The translations under genes were made by a program, and so were the position numbers. A DNA stretch of 64,000 bases from an uncultured Bacteroidales bacterium. GTDB lineage: Bacteria; Bacteroidota; Bacteroidia; Bacteroidales; CAIWKO01. The stretch lies in the NCBI GenBank assembly GCA_903913285.1, contig CAIWKO010000045.1, positions 192,068 through 256,067 of the forward strand, read 5' to 3'. Positions 23,856 to 32,123 of this stretch are shown piece by piece. The notes below the pieces were generated by a model. That model was not told where the DNA came from and made no database searches. It saw nothing but the letters and a program-made list of their open reading frames with translations. Position 1 is the first letter of the stretch. Each line of letters starts with the position of its first letter.

Positions 23856-26506
23856 CAAAAAAAATTCTTGCCATCCTGTTTTTATTGTTGAGTTTTCAAT
23901 TAAAAGCACAGGACCGGACAAAACATTTCATTACCGACGCAGCTTACCGCGAACAAGTGAATAATGCTTATACTCAAATAAAGAACGTAGCAAACGACAG
24001 AACAGCTCAGTTGTTCACTGTTTTTTCAGGCAAACTGAGTTTGGAAGAGGAAGAAGCCCTGAAGTTTTTATATGCCTATATGCCTTTAAGCGATCTGGCC
24101 GATTATAACGGTGATTTTTTCCTGAAACAGGTTCGAACCGCATTGTTGGCCCGCCAAACATTTAGTTGGGGAAAAACTATTCCAGAGGATATATTCAGAC
24201 ATTTCGTTTTGCCTTATCGTATCAACAACGAAAACCTTGATTCATCGAGGATGGTCTTTTTTAACGAACTCAAAGACCGTATTAAAAACCTGTCCATGCA
24301 CGATGCTGCTCTGGAAGTAAATCATTGGTGTCACGAAAAAGTTACATATAAAGCTTCCGACGAGCGTACCAGCGCTCCCTTAAGTACTGTCAGAAATGCT
24401 TATGGGCGTTGCGGCGAAGAGTCTACTTTCACGGTCACCGCTCTCCGTTCGGTTGGTATTCCTGCCCGTCAGGTTTATACGCCACGTTGGGCTCATTGCG
24501 ACGATAATCATGCCTGGGTTGAAGTTTGGATTGATGGTAAATGGCATTTCATGGGTGCCTGCGAACCCGAATCCGATCTCGACATCGCTTGGTTTGCTGC
24601 TCCCGTTCTTCGGGCCATGCTTTGCAATACAACTGTTTTTGGTGCTTATAAAGGTCCCGACGAACAATTAAAGTCAGCCGAAAACTTCACCCAAATAAAT
24701 CTGATAGCAAATTATGCGCCTTCAAAAACCCTGTTCGTAAAAACGATCGATAAGAACAAAAAGCCTGTTACCAATGCTTTTGTTGAATTTCAGTTGTATA
24801 ATTATGCTGAGTTTTATCCTTTGGCAAAAAAGAAAAGCGACAGCCACGGACTATCTTCTCTGATAACAGGTTTAGGCGATCTGATGATTTGGGCGTATTC
24901 GGGCGATCAGTTCGGGTATCAAAAAGTTACGGTCGAAAAAACCGATACGGCCATCATCGTCATCGATCAGTTTCCTGCCGGCGAAGGCTCTCAAAACTTA
25001 AGCTTTGTTCCCCCGGTTGAACGTCAGCCAAAAATTCCTGCCGAAAAAGACAAAGCTCAAAATGATCAGAAACTTAAGAACGAGGATAATATTCGTGCAA
25101 GTTACGAAGCTACCTTCATCGATTCGGTTAATTCATGCCTCATCGCGCCAAAAGCAGGTCTGAATTCCGATTCGGTTTGGATGTATCTGAAACTTAGTAG
25201 GGGTAATTGGCCCGAAATAAAGAGTTTTATTACTTCGGGCGCTCAGTTCAACAAGACCTTTATGTTTAATATTCTGTCCGATATTTCTCAAAAAGATCTC
25301 CACGATACGCCTTCCGGAATTTTATTGGATCATCTCCAAAATTCAAAAACCGATTTTATGATTTCCGATAAAATTCCCGTCGAAGTTTTCTATAAATATG
25401 TTTTGAACCCAAGGATCGCCGGTGAGATACTGAGTCCTTACAAAAGTTTCCTGCAGCAGCAATACGATAAAGATTTTATTGCAAAAACTCGTAAAGATCC
25501 CTCCTCGCTCATTAAATATATCAACGAAACCATTAAAATTTCACCCGACGGCAATTATTCGCGAAACCCCCTAACACCCGTTGGCACATTCAATCTGAAA
25601 TATGCCGACCCAATTTCGCGCGATATTTTCTTCGTTGCTCTGTGCCGCAGTTTTGGTATTCCCGCTCAGGTCGATCCGGCTACAAAAGTGCCCTCATATT
25701 ATAAGAACAGCGAATGGCACGAGGTGTATTTCGACAAGCACGAAATCAATACTGCTCCCAAAGGCACTTTGCTTATTGATATCCCTTCAAAACTTGATTT
25801 CACTCCCGAATATTACACGCATTTCACCATCGAAAAATTCTCCGAAGGCGTTTATCGCTCCCTCGATTATGAAGAAAGCAATGTTTTCGATAATTTTCCG
25901 GCTAAACTTTCGCTCGATACCGGAAGTTATATGATAGTTACGGGTATTCGCAATAACGATGGTTCGGTCAACACCCGTCTTGCTTTTTTCAGATTGGCTG
26001 CGCAACAGGAAAAAAAGATCACGCTCGGGTTCATCACTCAGGATCTTGCTCCTGAATCAGTAGGTAACTTCAATTTATCCGAAACCTTCCAAAACCTGAA
26101 AACCAAAAACAAAGAAACCTTCAATTCGTTCATCAATAATAAAGGTTTGGTGCTCGCCTGGATCGACCCCGACCGCGAACCTACCAAGCATACCATGGTC
26201 GATTTTCAGCAACTAAAAGCATCCTTCGAGAAATGGGCAGGTGGAATAGTGTTCCTCATCCCCGCTTCAAAAAACTCCGCGAACTTCTCCAATACTACAT
26301 TTTCGGGTCTTCCTCAGCAAAGCGTTTTCGGAATCGACAACGACGATCTTCTTTCCCGTATCGAAAAACTAGTATCTCAAAAATTCAACAACAATTTCCC
26401 CGTGTTTTTATTGATCGACAAATCAGGCAACATCCTCGACATTTCTTCGGGCTACAAGATCGGCAGGGGAGAGCAGATCGTGAAAATGCTTAAGTATCTG
26501 AAGTAG
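23852..26506 (+). CDS. Exported transglutaminase-like protein with thioredoxin-fold tail
   Basis: An 884-residue periplasmic or secreted protein with a signal peptide ending FQLKA and mature N-terminal Gln. Residues 140-245 are a transglutaminase/cysteine-protease fold with C187 (GRCGEES), H220 (DNHAWVEVW) and an acidic residue in GACEPE. A second, degenerate copy spans about 560-650 (FFVALCRSFGIPAQVDP, then SEWHEVYFD). The last 120 residues (FPVFLLIDKSGNILDISSGY) resemble a thioredoxin fold without a CxxC. The family often acts on peptides or cell-wall amines; the substrate here is unknown. It overlaps cutC by 4 bases (ATGA). Confidence 0.75.
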   Translation: MTKKILAILFLLLSFQLKAQDRTKHFITDAAYREQVNNAYTQIKNVANDRTAQLFTVFSGKLSLEEEEALKFLYAYMPLSDLADYNGDFFLKQVRTALLARQTFSWGKTIPEDIFRHFVLPYRINNENLDSSRMVFFNELKDRIKNLSMHDAALEVNHWCHEKVTYKASDERTSAPLSTVRNAYGRCGEESTFTVTALRSVGIPARQVYTPRWAHCDDNHAWVEVWIDGKWHFMGACEPESDLDIAWFAAPVLRAMLCNTTVFGAYKGPDEQLKSAENFTQINLIANYAPSKTLFVKTIDKNKKPVTNAFVEFQLYNYAEFYPLAKKKSDSHGLSSLITGLGDLMIWAYSGDQFGYQKVTVEKTDTAIIVIDQFPAGEGSQNLSFVPPVERQPKIPAEKDKAQNDQKLKNEDNIRASYEATFIDSVNSCLIAPKAGLNSDSVWMYLKLSRGNWPEIKSFITSGAQFNKTFMFNILSDISQKDLHDTPSGILLDHLQNSKTDFMISDKIPVEVFYKYVLNPRIAGEILSPYKSFLQQQYDKDFIAKTRKDPSSLIKYINETIKISPDGNYSRNPLTPVGTFNLKYADPISRDIFFVALCRSFGIPAQVDPATKVPSYYKNSEWHEVYFDKHEINTAPKGTLLIDIPSKLDFTPEYYTHFTIEKFSEGVYRSLDYEESNVFDNFPAKLSLDTGSYMIVTGIRNNDGSVNTRLAFFRLAAQQEKKITLGFITQDLAPESVGNFNLSETFQNLKTKNKETFNSFINNKGLVLAWIDPDREPTKHTMVDFQQLKASFEKWAGGIVFLIPASKNSANFSNTTFSGLPQQSVFGIDNDDLLSRIEKLVSQKFNNNFPVFLLIDKSGNILDISSGYKIGRGEQIVKMLKYLK

Positions 26507-26519
26507 GGCATTTTGTTTT

Positions 26520-26552
26520 TTTGTTTACTTTCTGTCAAAAATAGTATTTTTG
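26520..26552 (+). promoter_or_regulatory. Bacteroidota-type promoter of the outer-membrane barrel gene
   Basis: TTTG (26520-26523), 21-bp spacer, TATTTTTG (26545-26552). The ATG at 26577 is 24 bp downstream. A start at 26550 would lie inside the -7 element. Confidence 0.55.
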
Positions 26553-26576
26553 CAAATTATTCATTTAACCCTTATT

Positions 26577-27836
26577 ATGATGATGAAAAAATTTTTGCTT
26601 TTATTATTGGTGATTTTGCCCTTTGTTTCGATGGCACAAGACCAACAACCTGCTTTTGGAATAAAGTTTTCGGGATACGTTAAGAACGATTTTTTCTTCG
26701 ATACTCATACCACCGTCAACCTTCGTGAGGGCGAATTTTATTTATACCCCGAAAATGTTAAACGGGATAAAGATAATGTCGACATAAATGCTCATTCAAG
26801 TTTCAATATATTAGCCATACAGTCGCGTTTGCGCGGCGACATTTTTGGCCCCGATGCCTTTGGCGCTAAAACCTCGGGTGTTATCGAAGGCGAATTTTTC
26901 GGTACTCAGGATGCCAATTCCAATGGGTTCCGCCTGAGACATGCTTTCGTAAAACTTTCGTGGCCCACCACCGATATCATTATTGGCCAAACCTGGCACG
27001 GCATGTTTGTCGAAGGGTGTTTCCCCGAAATTATGGCGATCAACACCGGCGCACCATTTCAACCCTTTTCGCGCAACCCTCAAATTAAAGTTGTGCAAAG
27101 TCTCAAAGACTTCAAATTTATGTTGTCGCTCATGTCGCAGCGCGATTTCACAAGCTGGGGTGGTTCAGGTGCTCTCCGCAATTCAACCTTGCCCGAAGTA
27201 AATCTGAGGATACAATACCAGCATTTCAACGAGGATAAAACCCGCGAAATATTTTTTGGTGCCGGTGCCGATTACAAAATATTGGTGCCACGCCTGGTAA
27301 CCGACAGCAACTATGCCACCAATTCGAACATGAGCAACTATGCTTTCATGGCATTTTTTAAATATCGCTGCAAAAGCATTACGCTGAAACTCGAGGGAAC
27401 CTACGGACAAAATCTCTACGATCAGGTGATGATTGGTGGCTATGCTTATAAATACACAACCGATAGCACAACCATTGCCCGCGGCGATTTTTCGTACACG
27501 CCCATCAATACACTTGCTGCATGGGCCGATATTGCAACCAACGGTTCAAAATTTCAGTTCGGTATTTTTGGCGGATACACCAAAAACCTGGGTTCGTACA
27601 GCAACATTTTAAACTGGACCAGCGAATCGTCCTTTTTCTCGCGCGGACAAAACATCGATTATGTTTATCGTATTTCGCCCAGGGTAGTATTTATCTCAGG
27701 CAAAGTTAAAATGGGTATCGAAGGCGACTACACCGTGGCAGGCTACGGCTCTTCCGTCAACAGTTTGGGCGAAGTGCAAAACGTGAAACCCGTCAGCAAC
27801 ATCCGTCTGATGTATTCCGTTTTCTACTACTTCTAA
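26577..27836 (+). CDS. Outer-membrane beta-barrel (porin-like) protein
   Basis: A 419-residue protein from MMMKKFLLLLL, with a signal peptide cut after FVSMA and mature N-terminal Gln-containing sequence (QDQQ). The whole mature chain shows alternating hydrophobic strands with aromatic girdles and ends in Tyr-Phe, the C-terminal signal recognised by BamA. A short helical/loop insertion with the acidic FFGTQDANSNG precedes the central strands. It resembles DcaP-like and other trimeric porins, but the substrate is unknown. A 7-bp repeat begins immediately after its stop codon. Confidence 0.75.
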   Translation: MMMKKFLLLLLVILPFVSMAQDQQPAFGIKFSGYVKNDFFFDTHTTVNLREGEFYLYPENVKRDKDNVDINAHSSFNILAIQSRLRGDIFGPDAFGAKTSGVIEGEFFGTQDANSNGFRLRHAFVKLSWPTTDIIIGQTWHGMFVEGCFPEIMAINTGAPFQPFSRNPQIKVVQSLKDFKFMLSLMSQRDFTSWGGSGALRNSTLPEVNLRIQYQHFNEDKTREIFFGAGADYKILVPRLVTDSNYATNSNMSNYAFMAFFKYRCKSITLKLEGTYGQNLYDQVMIGGYAYKYTTDSTTIARGDFSYTPINTLAAWADIATNGSKFQFGIFGGYTKNLGSYSNILNWTSESSFFSRGQNIDYVYRISPRVVFISGKVKMGIEGDYTVAGYGSSVNSLGEVQNVKPVSNIRLMYSVFYYF

Positions 27837-27842
27837 GAAGAA

Positions 27843-27905
27843 GGTATTTGGTATTTGGTATCTGGTATTGGGTAACTGGTATCTGGTAACTATTATCTAT
27901 TCACT
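27843..27905. repeat. 7-bp tandem repeat between convergent genes
   Basis: Nine in-phase heptamers: GGTATTT twice, GGTATCT, GGTATTG, GGTAACT, GGTATCT, GGTAACT, ATTATCT, ATTCACT. They begin 7 bases after the barrel stop codon and run over the stop codon (27897-27899) of the minus-strand HD gene, so the last codons of that gene are repeat sequence. It shares CTATTCACTA with the repeat at 841-868. Confidence 0.75.
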
Positions 27906-28571
27906 AATCTCTCCCCATTCTTTATAGAATTGCTTCAGGAACGCGGTCATAAAATCGTGGCGTTCTGCGGCAATTTCTTTTGCGGTGGTGGTGTTCAGTT
28001 TATCTTTCAGCAGCAGCAATTTCTCATAAAAATGATTGATGGTGTGCGACTGATTCTTTTTGTAGGCATCAAAATCGGTGTGAAAAACGGGTTTAACCTC
28101 CGGATTATAAATTTCTCTGTTTCTCGAGCCTCCGTAGGCAAACGTTCGTGCAATGCCTATAGCGCCGATGGCATCCAGCCGGTCGGCATCCTGAACCACT
28201 TTGGCCTCGATAGTTGCAGCCCGGTTCTCTTCTCCTGCGCCTTTAAACGAAACCTGCTCGATAATAGCTGTGATTTTTTCAACCGTTTCGGGCTGCAGTT
28301 CACATTTCAGCAGCCATTGTTTTGCTTTGCCCGATTCGGCATTGGCTAATTTCCAGTCGTCAACATCGTGCAGCAGCGCTGCCATTTCAACCAAAAACAT
28401 ATCGCCTCCTTCCGTTCGTGCCAGATGCAGCGCCATATTCCGCACCCTGAACACGTGCCACCAATCGTGTCCCGACGCTTCTCCTGCCGATTCCCTTTTC
28501 ACGAACTCGGCCGTTTCCGCCACAATTTTTTGTTCACTATCTGTTAAAATTCCGTCCACCGATTCACTCAT
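27897..28571 (-). CDS. HD-domain phosphohydrolase
   Basis: A 224-residue cytoplasmic protein of the HD superfamily (YedJ-like). Metal ligands are visible as HDWWHVFRV around residue 39, ALLHDVDDW around residue 66, and the later KVVQDADRLDAIGAIG, giving the H-HD-D set. Such enzymes hydrolyse phosphate esters, often nucleotides; the substrate is not defined. A -7 element (TATATTTG) lies 27 bp upstream. The stop codon lies within a heptamer repeat. Confidence 0.85.
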   Translation of the reverse strand: MSESVDGILTDSEQKIVAETAEFVKRESAGEASGHDWWHVFRVRNMALHLARTEGGDMFLVEMAALLHDVDDWKLANAESGKAKQWLLKCELQPETVEKITAIIEQVSFKGAGEENRAATIEAKVVQDADRLDAIGAIGIARTFAYGGSRNREIYNPEVKPVFHTDFDAYKKNQSHTINHFYEKLLLLKDKLNTTTAKEIAAERHDFMTAFLKQFYKEWGEISE

Positions 28572-28597
28572 TAAATAAGATTATGCCATTATCAACA

Positions 28598-28605
28598 CAA
28601 ATATA
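28598..28605 (-). promoter_or_regulatory. -7 promoter element of the HD-domain gene
   Basis: Minus-strand TATATTTG (28605-28598), 26 bp from the ATG. No well-spaced -33 TTTG. Confidence 0.35.
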
Positions 28606-28980
28606 CTAAAACCCAACCAAAAACCATAACTTCCTTCTTCCAATTATACATTCTTCATTCTGACTCCTGAATTCTGAAATCCAAATTCCCGACCAATCAA
28701 AACTTGTACGCCTTTTGGCGGATTAATTTTCCTCCGTGTTCCTCCGTGTTCTTGGTGTCTCTGTGGTTTTCTAACTCCCAACTCTAGTTACTCTAGCTCA
28801 CTCTAGTCACTTCTATTAATCCATTCTTATTTCTGAATTCTGACTTCCAAACTCTCTGTCAAAATGTCATAAATTCACCCTCACCCCATCAAAAAACCAA
28901 ACCACCTTCCTCACACCCCAAAATTCCCTTAAGGAAGCACTTTTTTCCACTAAAACTATCAATATACTGATATACAAAGC

Positions 28981-29189
28981 GTTTACACGAAATCGGAGGG
29001 TATTTACATAAAAGAAATTAAGCTGCGAGCAAAATCGGAACCCGGTTACACGAAATCGGAACCCGTTTACAAGAGCGCGGAAGCTCGGCGCGTAAAATCG
29101 GAAGCCATTTACATGAATTTTTTACCGCTTACATGAAATCGGAAGCCATTTACACGAGTTCGGAAGCCTCTTTACATTGTCGAAATCAG
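28981..29189 (+). repeat. 21-bp tandem array A3, about 10 degenerate units
   Basis: About ten units of 21 bp (one of 20 bp), consensus start GTTTACACGAAATCGGAAGC. Several units are strongly diverged and the array ends with TTGTCGAAATC. Aligned in phase, the segment CGGAAGCCATTTACA matches CGAAGGCCATTTCCA of array A2 at 12 of 15 positions, so A3 is an older or faster-drifting member of the same repeat family. Confidence 0.8.
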
Positions 29190-29356
29190 ACATTTTGTCA
29201 AAAACCCCCTAAAAACCCCCTATAAATAAAGCCTATGGCTAAATCAATTTCCAACCTGCTCATCCCATTTGGCTTTTTTAATTGTTTCGAAGAAACAACG
29301 TGCGTTGGCCTGTCCAAACGGCGGGCCGGCGTTGGCTGTGGATGAAAAAAATACTA

Positions 29357-29435
29357 GAAAATCGTAAAAGCCTGCCCGACTTTTGGCGGGGCGTTTACGT
29401 TTCCGCCCTTAGGCGGACTACTTTTACTGATTTTC
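29357..29435. repeat. Large nested inverted repeat
   Basis: Outer arms GAAAATCGTAAAAG (29357-29370) and CTTTTACTGATTTTC (29421-29435) pair with one bulge. Inside are CCGCCCTTAGGCGG, a perfect 5-bp-arm hairpin, and a GC-rich CTGCCCGAC/GGCGGGG region. A further hairpin (GTTCGTTTCTTTTT with AAAAAGAAGTGAAC) lies at 29487-29516. It looks like a folded dispersed element, with no protein-coding content. Confidence 0.5.
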
Positions 29436-29584
29436 TTATTTTTTTCAGAGCGCGTGGAAGCTTCGTTTGGACTGTTCTTTTCTTTGGTTCGTTTCTTTTT
29501 AACAAGAAAAAGAAGTGAACGAAGCTAAATTAACAAGTAATTAGAATGAACAACCCTTCTGAATTCTAAACTTTAGGCACTTAC

Positions 29585-30706
29585 CTACTTCATCAGGCTC
29601 TCAACCTTCTTATACAGATCGTCGCCGCGCAGGCCCTTGGCAATAATTTTTCCTTCCTTATCCAGCAGCAGGGTATACGGAATCCCGCTGATATTAAACA
29701 ACGGCACCACCATCGATTTCCAGTATTTCAAATCGCTCACCTGGGTCCAGGGAAGAGGTTTGGTTCTGAGGGCACGTGTCCACGAAGCCTTATCCTTGTC
29801 GAGCGAAACCCCGAGTATCTCAAATCCTTTCGAATGAAAATCAGCGTAAAGCTTTTGCACGTTCGGCACTTCTTTTATACACGGTCCGCACCACGAAGCC
29901 CAAAAATCCACCAGCAGATATTTACCTTTAAACGAGCTCAAACTCACGTTCACCCCGTTCGTATCGGGCAGCGTAAAATCGGGAGCAACCGAACCTAAGC
30001 GTGTTTTCTTCGAAGCTTCTATTTGCATCGTAAAATTATTCACGTAAAAGTTTTCAGGATATCGTTTCATCATCACCGAATCGGCTTTGCTGTATAGATC
30101 AATATTTTCATCCACTTTCAAATTATCCTGAATGAACAAAATTGCCAGCGACCCCAAATTCTTTTCAACAAACTCGCTCAGCGCAACAGTGAGTTTTTTA
30201 TTTATTTTATCATAAGCTGCCGAATAAACCTTTTGCAACGAATCATACTTTGGGTTTGCCATATTCTGATACGAAGCATTGCTGATACTGTCTAATTTTG
30301 CTTTAGTAGTTGTTATCAACTTCTGATTTTTAAAAACTTGCTCCGTTTGTTCCGATCCCTTAACCATAAGTTGATTCATAAAATCCTTCACATCGGTCGA
30401 TATCTCCACATTTTCTCCAGCCTGAAAAATACACATAACGAAAGTGCTGTTATCAAACTGCAATCGGTAAAAATCAGTAGCTTTCAGTTCAAGGTTATAC
30501 GTAAAATTTCCGTCCTTATCGATTGGAATAATGGCAACCTGATTCATTTCCTTACCGATCTGAAATAGCGTAGCAGAAGTATACGTATTGTTTTTCAACG
30601 TTCCTTTAATACTTACCTCATTCTTAAGCTGAGAAAAAGCCGGAACAAAGGAAGTTGCCAACAAGAAACAGAATGTTGCAAAAAAGATCTTTTTATAAGG
30701 TATCAT
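29585..30706 (-). CDS. TlpA/ResA-like thioredoxin with N-terminal DUF4369
   Basis: A 373-residue exported protein from MIPYKKIFFATFC, with a signal peptide ending VPAFS and mature N-terminal Gln. Residues 25-135 are a DUF4369-type beta domain, 140-230 a helical linker, and 240-373 a thioredoxin domain of the AhpC-TSA/redoxin type. Its redox motif is WASWCGPC (C273, C276), followed by ISGIPYTLLLDKEG with the cis-Pro. It would reduce disulfides in the periplasm, for example in cytochrome c or cysteine-rich exported proteins such as those at 12651 and 14895, which is inference. A start at 30736 is possible. Confidence 0.85.
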   Translation of the reverse strand: MIPYKKIFFATFCFLLATSFVPAFSQLKNEVSIKGTLKNNTYTSATLFQIGKEMNQVAIIPIDKDGNFTYNLELKATDFYRLQFDNSTFVMCIFQAGENVEISTDVKDFMNQLMVKGSEQTEQVFKNQKLITTTKAKLDSISNASYQNMANPKYDSLQKVYSAAYDKINKKLTVALSEFVEKNLGSLAILFIQDNLKVDENIDLYSKADSVMMKRYPENFYVNNFTMQIEASKKTRLGSVAPDFTLPDTNGVNVSLSSFKGKYLLVDFWASWCGPCIKEVPNVQKLYADFHSKGFEILGVSLDKDKASWTRALRTKPLPWTQVSDLKYWKSMVVPLFNISGIPYTLLLDKEGKIIAKGLRGDDLYKKVESLMK

Positions 30707-30785
30707 AGAATAAAAATTTTTAAAAATGAGAGACATCCGGGAATAATATTAAGTAAGTTTCTTCAAAAACGATAACTGGTTAAAT

Positions 30786-30828
30786 AAAAAAAAATCAAAA
30801 ACCCGGGTAAAGGATTTTTGATTTTTTC
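30786..30828 (-). terminator. Terminator of the envelope operon
   Basis: On the minus strand AAAAATCAAAAATCC pairs with GGGTTTTTGATTTTT around a short loop, followed by a T-run. It lies 17 bases after the second skp-like gene. Confidence 0.8.
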
Positions 30829-30844
30829 ATAAACACAATAAATA

Positions 30845-31360
30845 TTAATTCAGACCGAGTTCTTTTTTAACCATCGGCATAATATCTTCAGTAGGATCTG
30901 TGTATAAAAGCACACCCAGTCCGGCATCGAAGATATATGTGTATTGATTATCCTTGGCAACTTTTTCAATAGCTGCTTTAGCTTTATCGATAATTGGTTT
31001 CAAGAGTTCATTTTGTTTCTTTTCCAGATCGTCCTGTGCTGATTTCTGAAAATCTTCAATACGTGCCTGAATATCCTGAAGTTCTTTCTGGCGTGTTTGT
31101 TTAATCAGGTCAGTCATATCTTTTTCGTTTGCCAAATAATCCTGATATTTGGTTTCGAGTTCGCCTTGCATTCCTTTAACCTGAGTTTCCAGAGTTTTTG
31201 AATATGCTTGAATTTTAGCCATAGCTGAATCTCTGCCCGGCATTAGTTTTAATAATTCGTTTGAGTCAATGTGACCGAATTTTTGTTTTTTCTGCGCGTA
31301 AGAACTAACCGTAAATCCTACTAAAGCTAAAATAATTAATACTCTTGTTACTTTTTTCAT
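30845..31360 (-). CDS. Skp/OmpH-family periplasmic chaperone
   Basis: A 171-residue exported protein with a signal peptide ending VSSYA and mature Gln. Residues 30-150 are the charged, mostly helical OmpH/Skp coiled-coil domain (GHIDSNELLKLMPGRDSA, then EKKQNELLKPIIDKAKAAIEKVAK). Skp trimers escort unfolded outer-membrane proteins to the BAM complex. It is one of two paralogues in tandem, downstream of bamA. A separate -7 element (31396-31403) may give it extra transcription. Confidence 0.9.
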   Translation of the reverse strand: MKKVTRVLIILALVGFTVSSYAQKKQKFGHIDSNELLKLMPGRDSAMAKIQAYSKTLETQVKGMQGELETKYQDYLANEKDMTDLIKQTRQKELQDIQARIEDFQKSAQDDLEKKQNELLKPIIDKAKAAIEKVAKDNQYTYIFDAGLGVLLYTDPTEDIMPMVKKELGLN

Positions 31361-31395
31361 ATAGATATTAAGTTGTTAATGATTTAAATTTTGTG

Positions 31396-31403
31396 CAAAC
31401 CTA
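31396..31403 (-). promoter_or_regulatory. -7 promoter element of the second skp-like gene
   Basis: Minus-strand TAGGTTTG (31403-31396), 35 bp from the ATG, with CTTG 16 bp further upstream as a weak -33. Confidence 0.35.
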
Positions 31404-31494
31404 CATAAATTTTTTAAGACAAGCATCCTTAGAACGAAAATTTATCACTGTTATTATAGAATATCAACTGAATAATAAATTTTTAAGTTAATGA

Positions 31495-32094
31495 TTACTC
31501 TTGATCTTTATTATTTGTTTTTTCTTTGTCCTTTTCTTTATCCTTATCACTATCCTTATCATTTTTAGTTTTAATTGCTCCCGGTTTATACCCAAGTTTA
31601 TTTAAAACATCGTCGCTTTTATCGAATTTTGAATTGGCATATAAAAGTGTAAGGCTTCCTGATTTATCAAAAATAAAAGCCAAGCCACCTGCAGTTGCGA
31701 TTTCTTCAATAGCTTCATACACCTTATCCTGAATAGGTTTTATTAATTCCTGACGTTTTTTAAACAGATCGCCGTCTTTTCCAAATCTTTTTTTCTGCAG
31801 ATCTTTTGCTTCTTTTTCTTTGGCAACAATTTCATCCTGACGTTTTTTCTTTATATCATCAGGTAACAGAACAGCTTCTGCCTGAAAATCTTTATAGAGT
31901 TTATCAACGGCTGCAAACTTTGTTTCAATTTCCTTTTGCCAATCAAGAGAGAGTTTATCCAAAAGATCTTGAGCATCGCGATATTCCGACATATTTTCTA
32001 AAATATATTCCGAATCCACAAATCCAAATTTTTGTGCTTTCGCATGAAAAGCAAACAAAGGAACGAGAAATAATAAAACGAATAACTTTTTCAT
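31495..32094 (-). CDS. Skp/OmpH-family periplasmic chaperone with charged tail
   Basis: A 199-residue exported protein, signal peptide ending AFHAKA and mature Gln-Lys-Phe. Residues 20-150 are the OmpH/Skp helical domain. Unlike its neighbour it ends in a 25-residue tail of almost only Lys, Asp, Glu and Asn (KDKEKDKEKTNNKDQE), likely disordered. The ATG at 32094 is chosen because GGAGGT lies 5 bases upstream, a Shine-Dalgarno sequence that is rare in this genome. It follows bamA by about 30 bases. Confidence 0.9.
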   Translation of the reverse strand: MKKLFVLLFLVPLFAFHAKAQKFGFVDSEYILENMSEYRDAQDLLDKLSLDWQKEIETKFAAVDKLYKDFQAEAVLLPDDIKKKRQDEIVAKEKEAKDLQKKRFGKDGDLFKKRQELIKPIQDKVYEAIEEIATAGGLAFIFDKSGSLTLLYANSKFDKSDDVLNKLGYKPGAIKTKNDKDSDKDKEKDKEKTNNKDQE

Positions 32095-32123
32095 AGGTAC
32101 CTCCAATTATTTTTTAATTTATT

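Larger units (their letters stand above)
28572..29584. other. Kilobase non-coding interval with array A3 and structured DNA
   Basis: 1013 bases between two minus-strand genes. Contents in order: a promoter element, a short CTCTAG-type repeat at about 28781-28815, the degenerate 21-bp array A3 (28981-29189), and a block of nested inverted repeats (about 29280-29520). A degenerate CTTTAGGCACTT motif next to the right gene matches one at 2564-2577. No credible gene was seen. A 78-codon frame at 29282-29518 lies entirely within the inverted repeats and is rejected. Confidence 0.7.

Noticed and set aside
29282-29518. 78-codon ORF in the intergenic structured element
   Set aside because: It spans inverted repeats, has no protein-family features and no promoter, so it is more likely repeat DNA.
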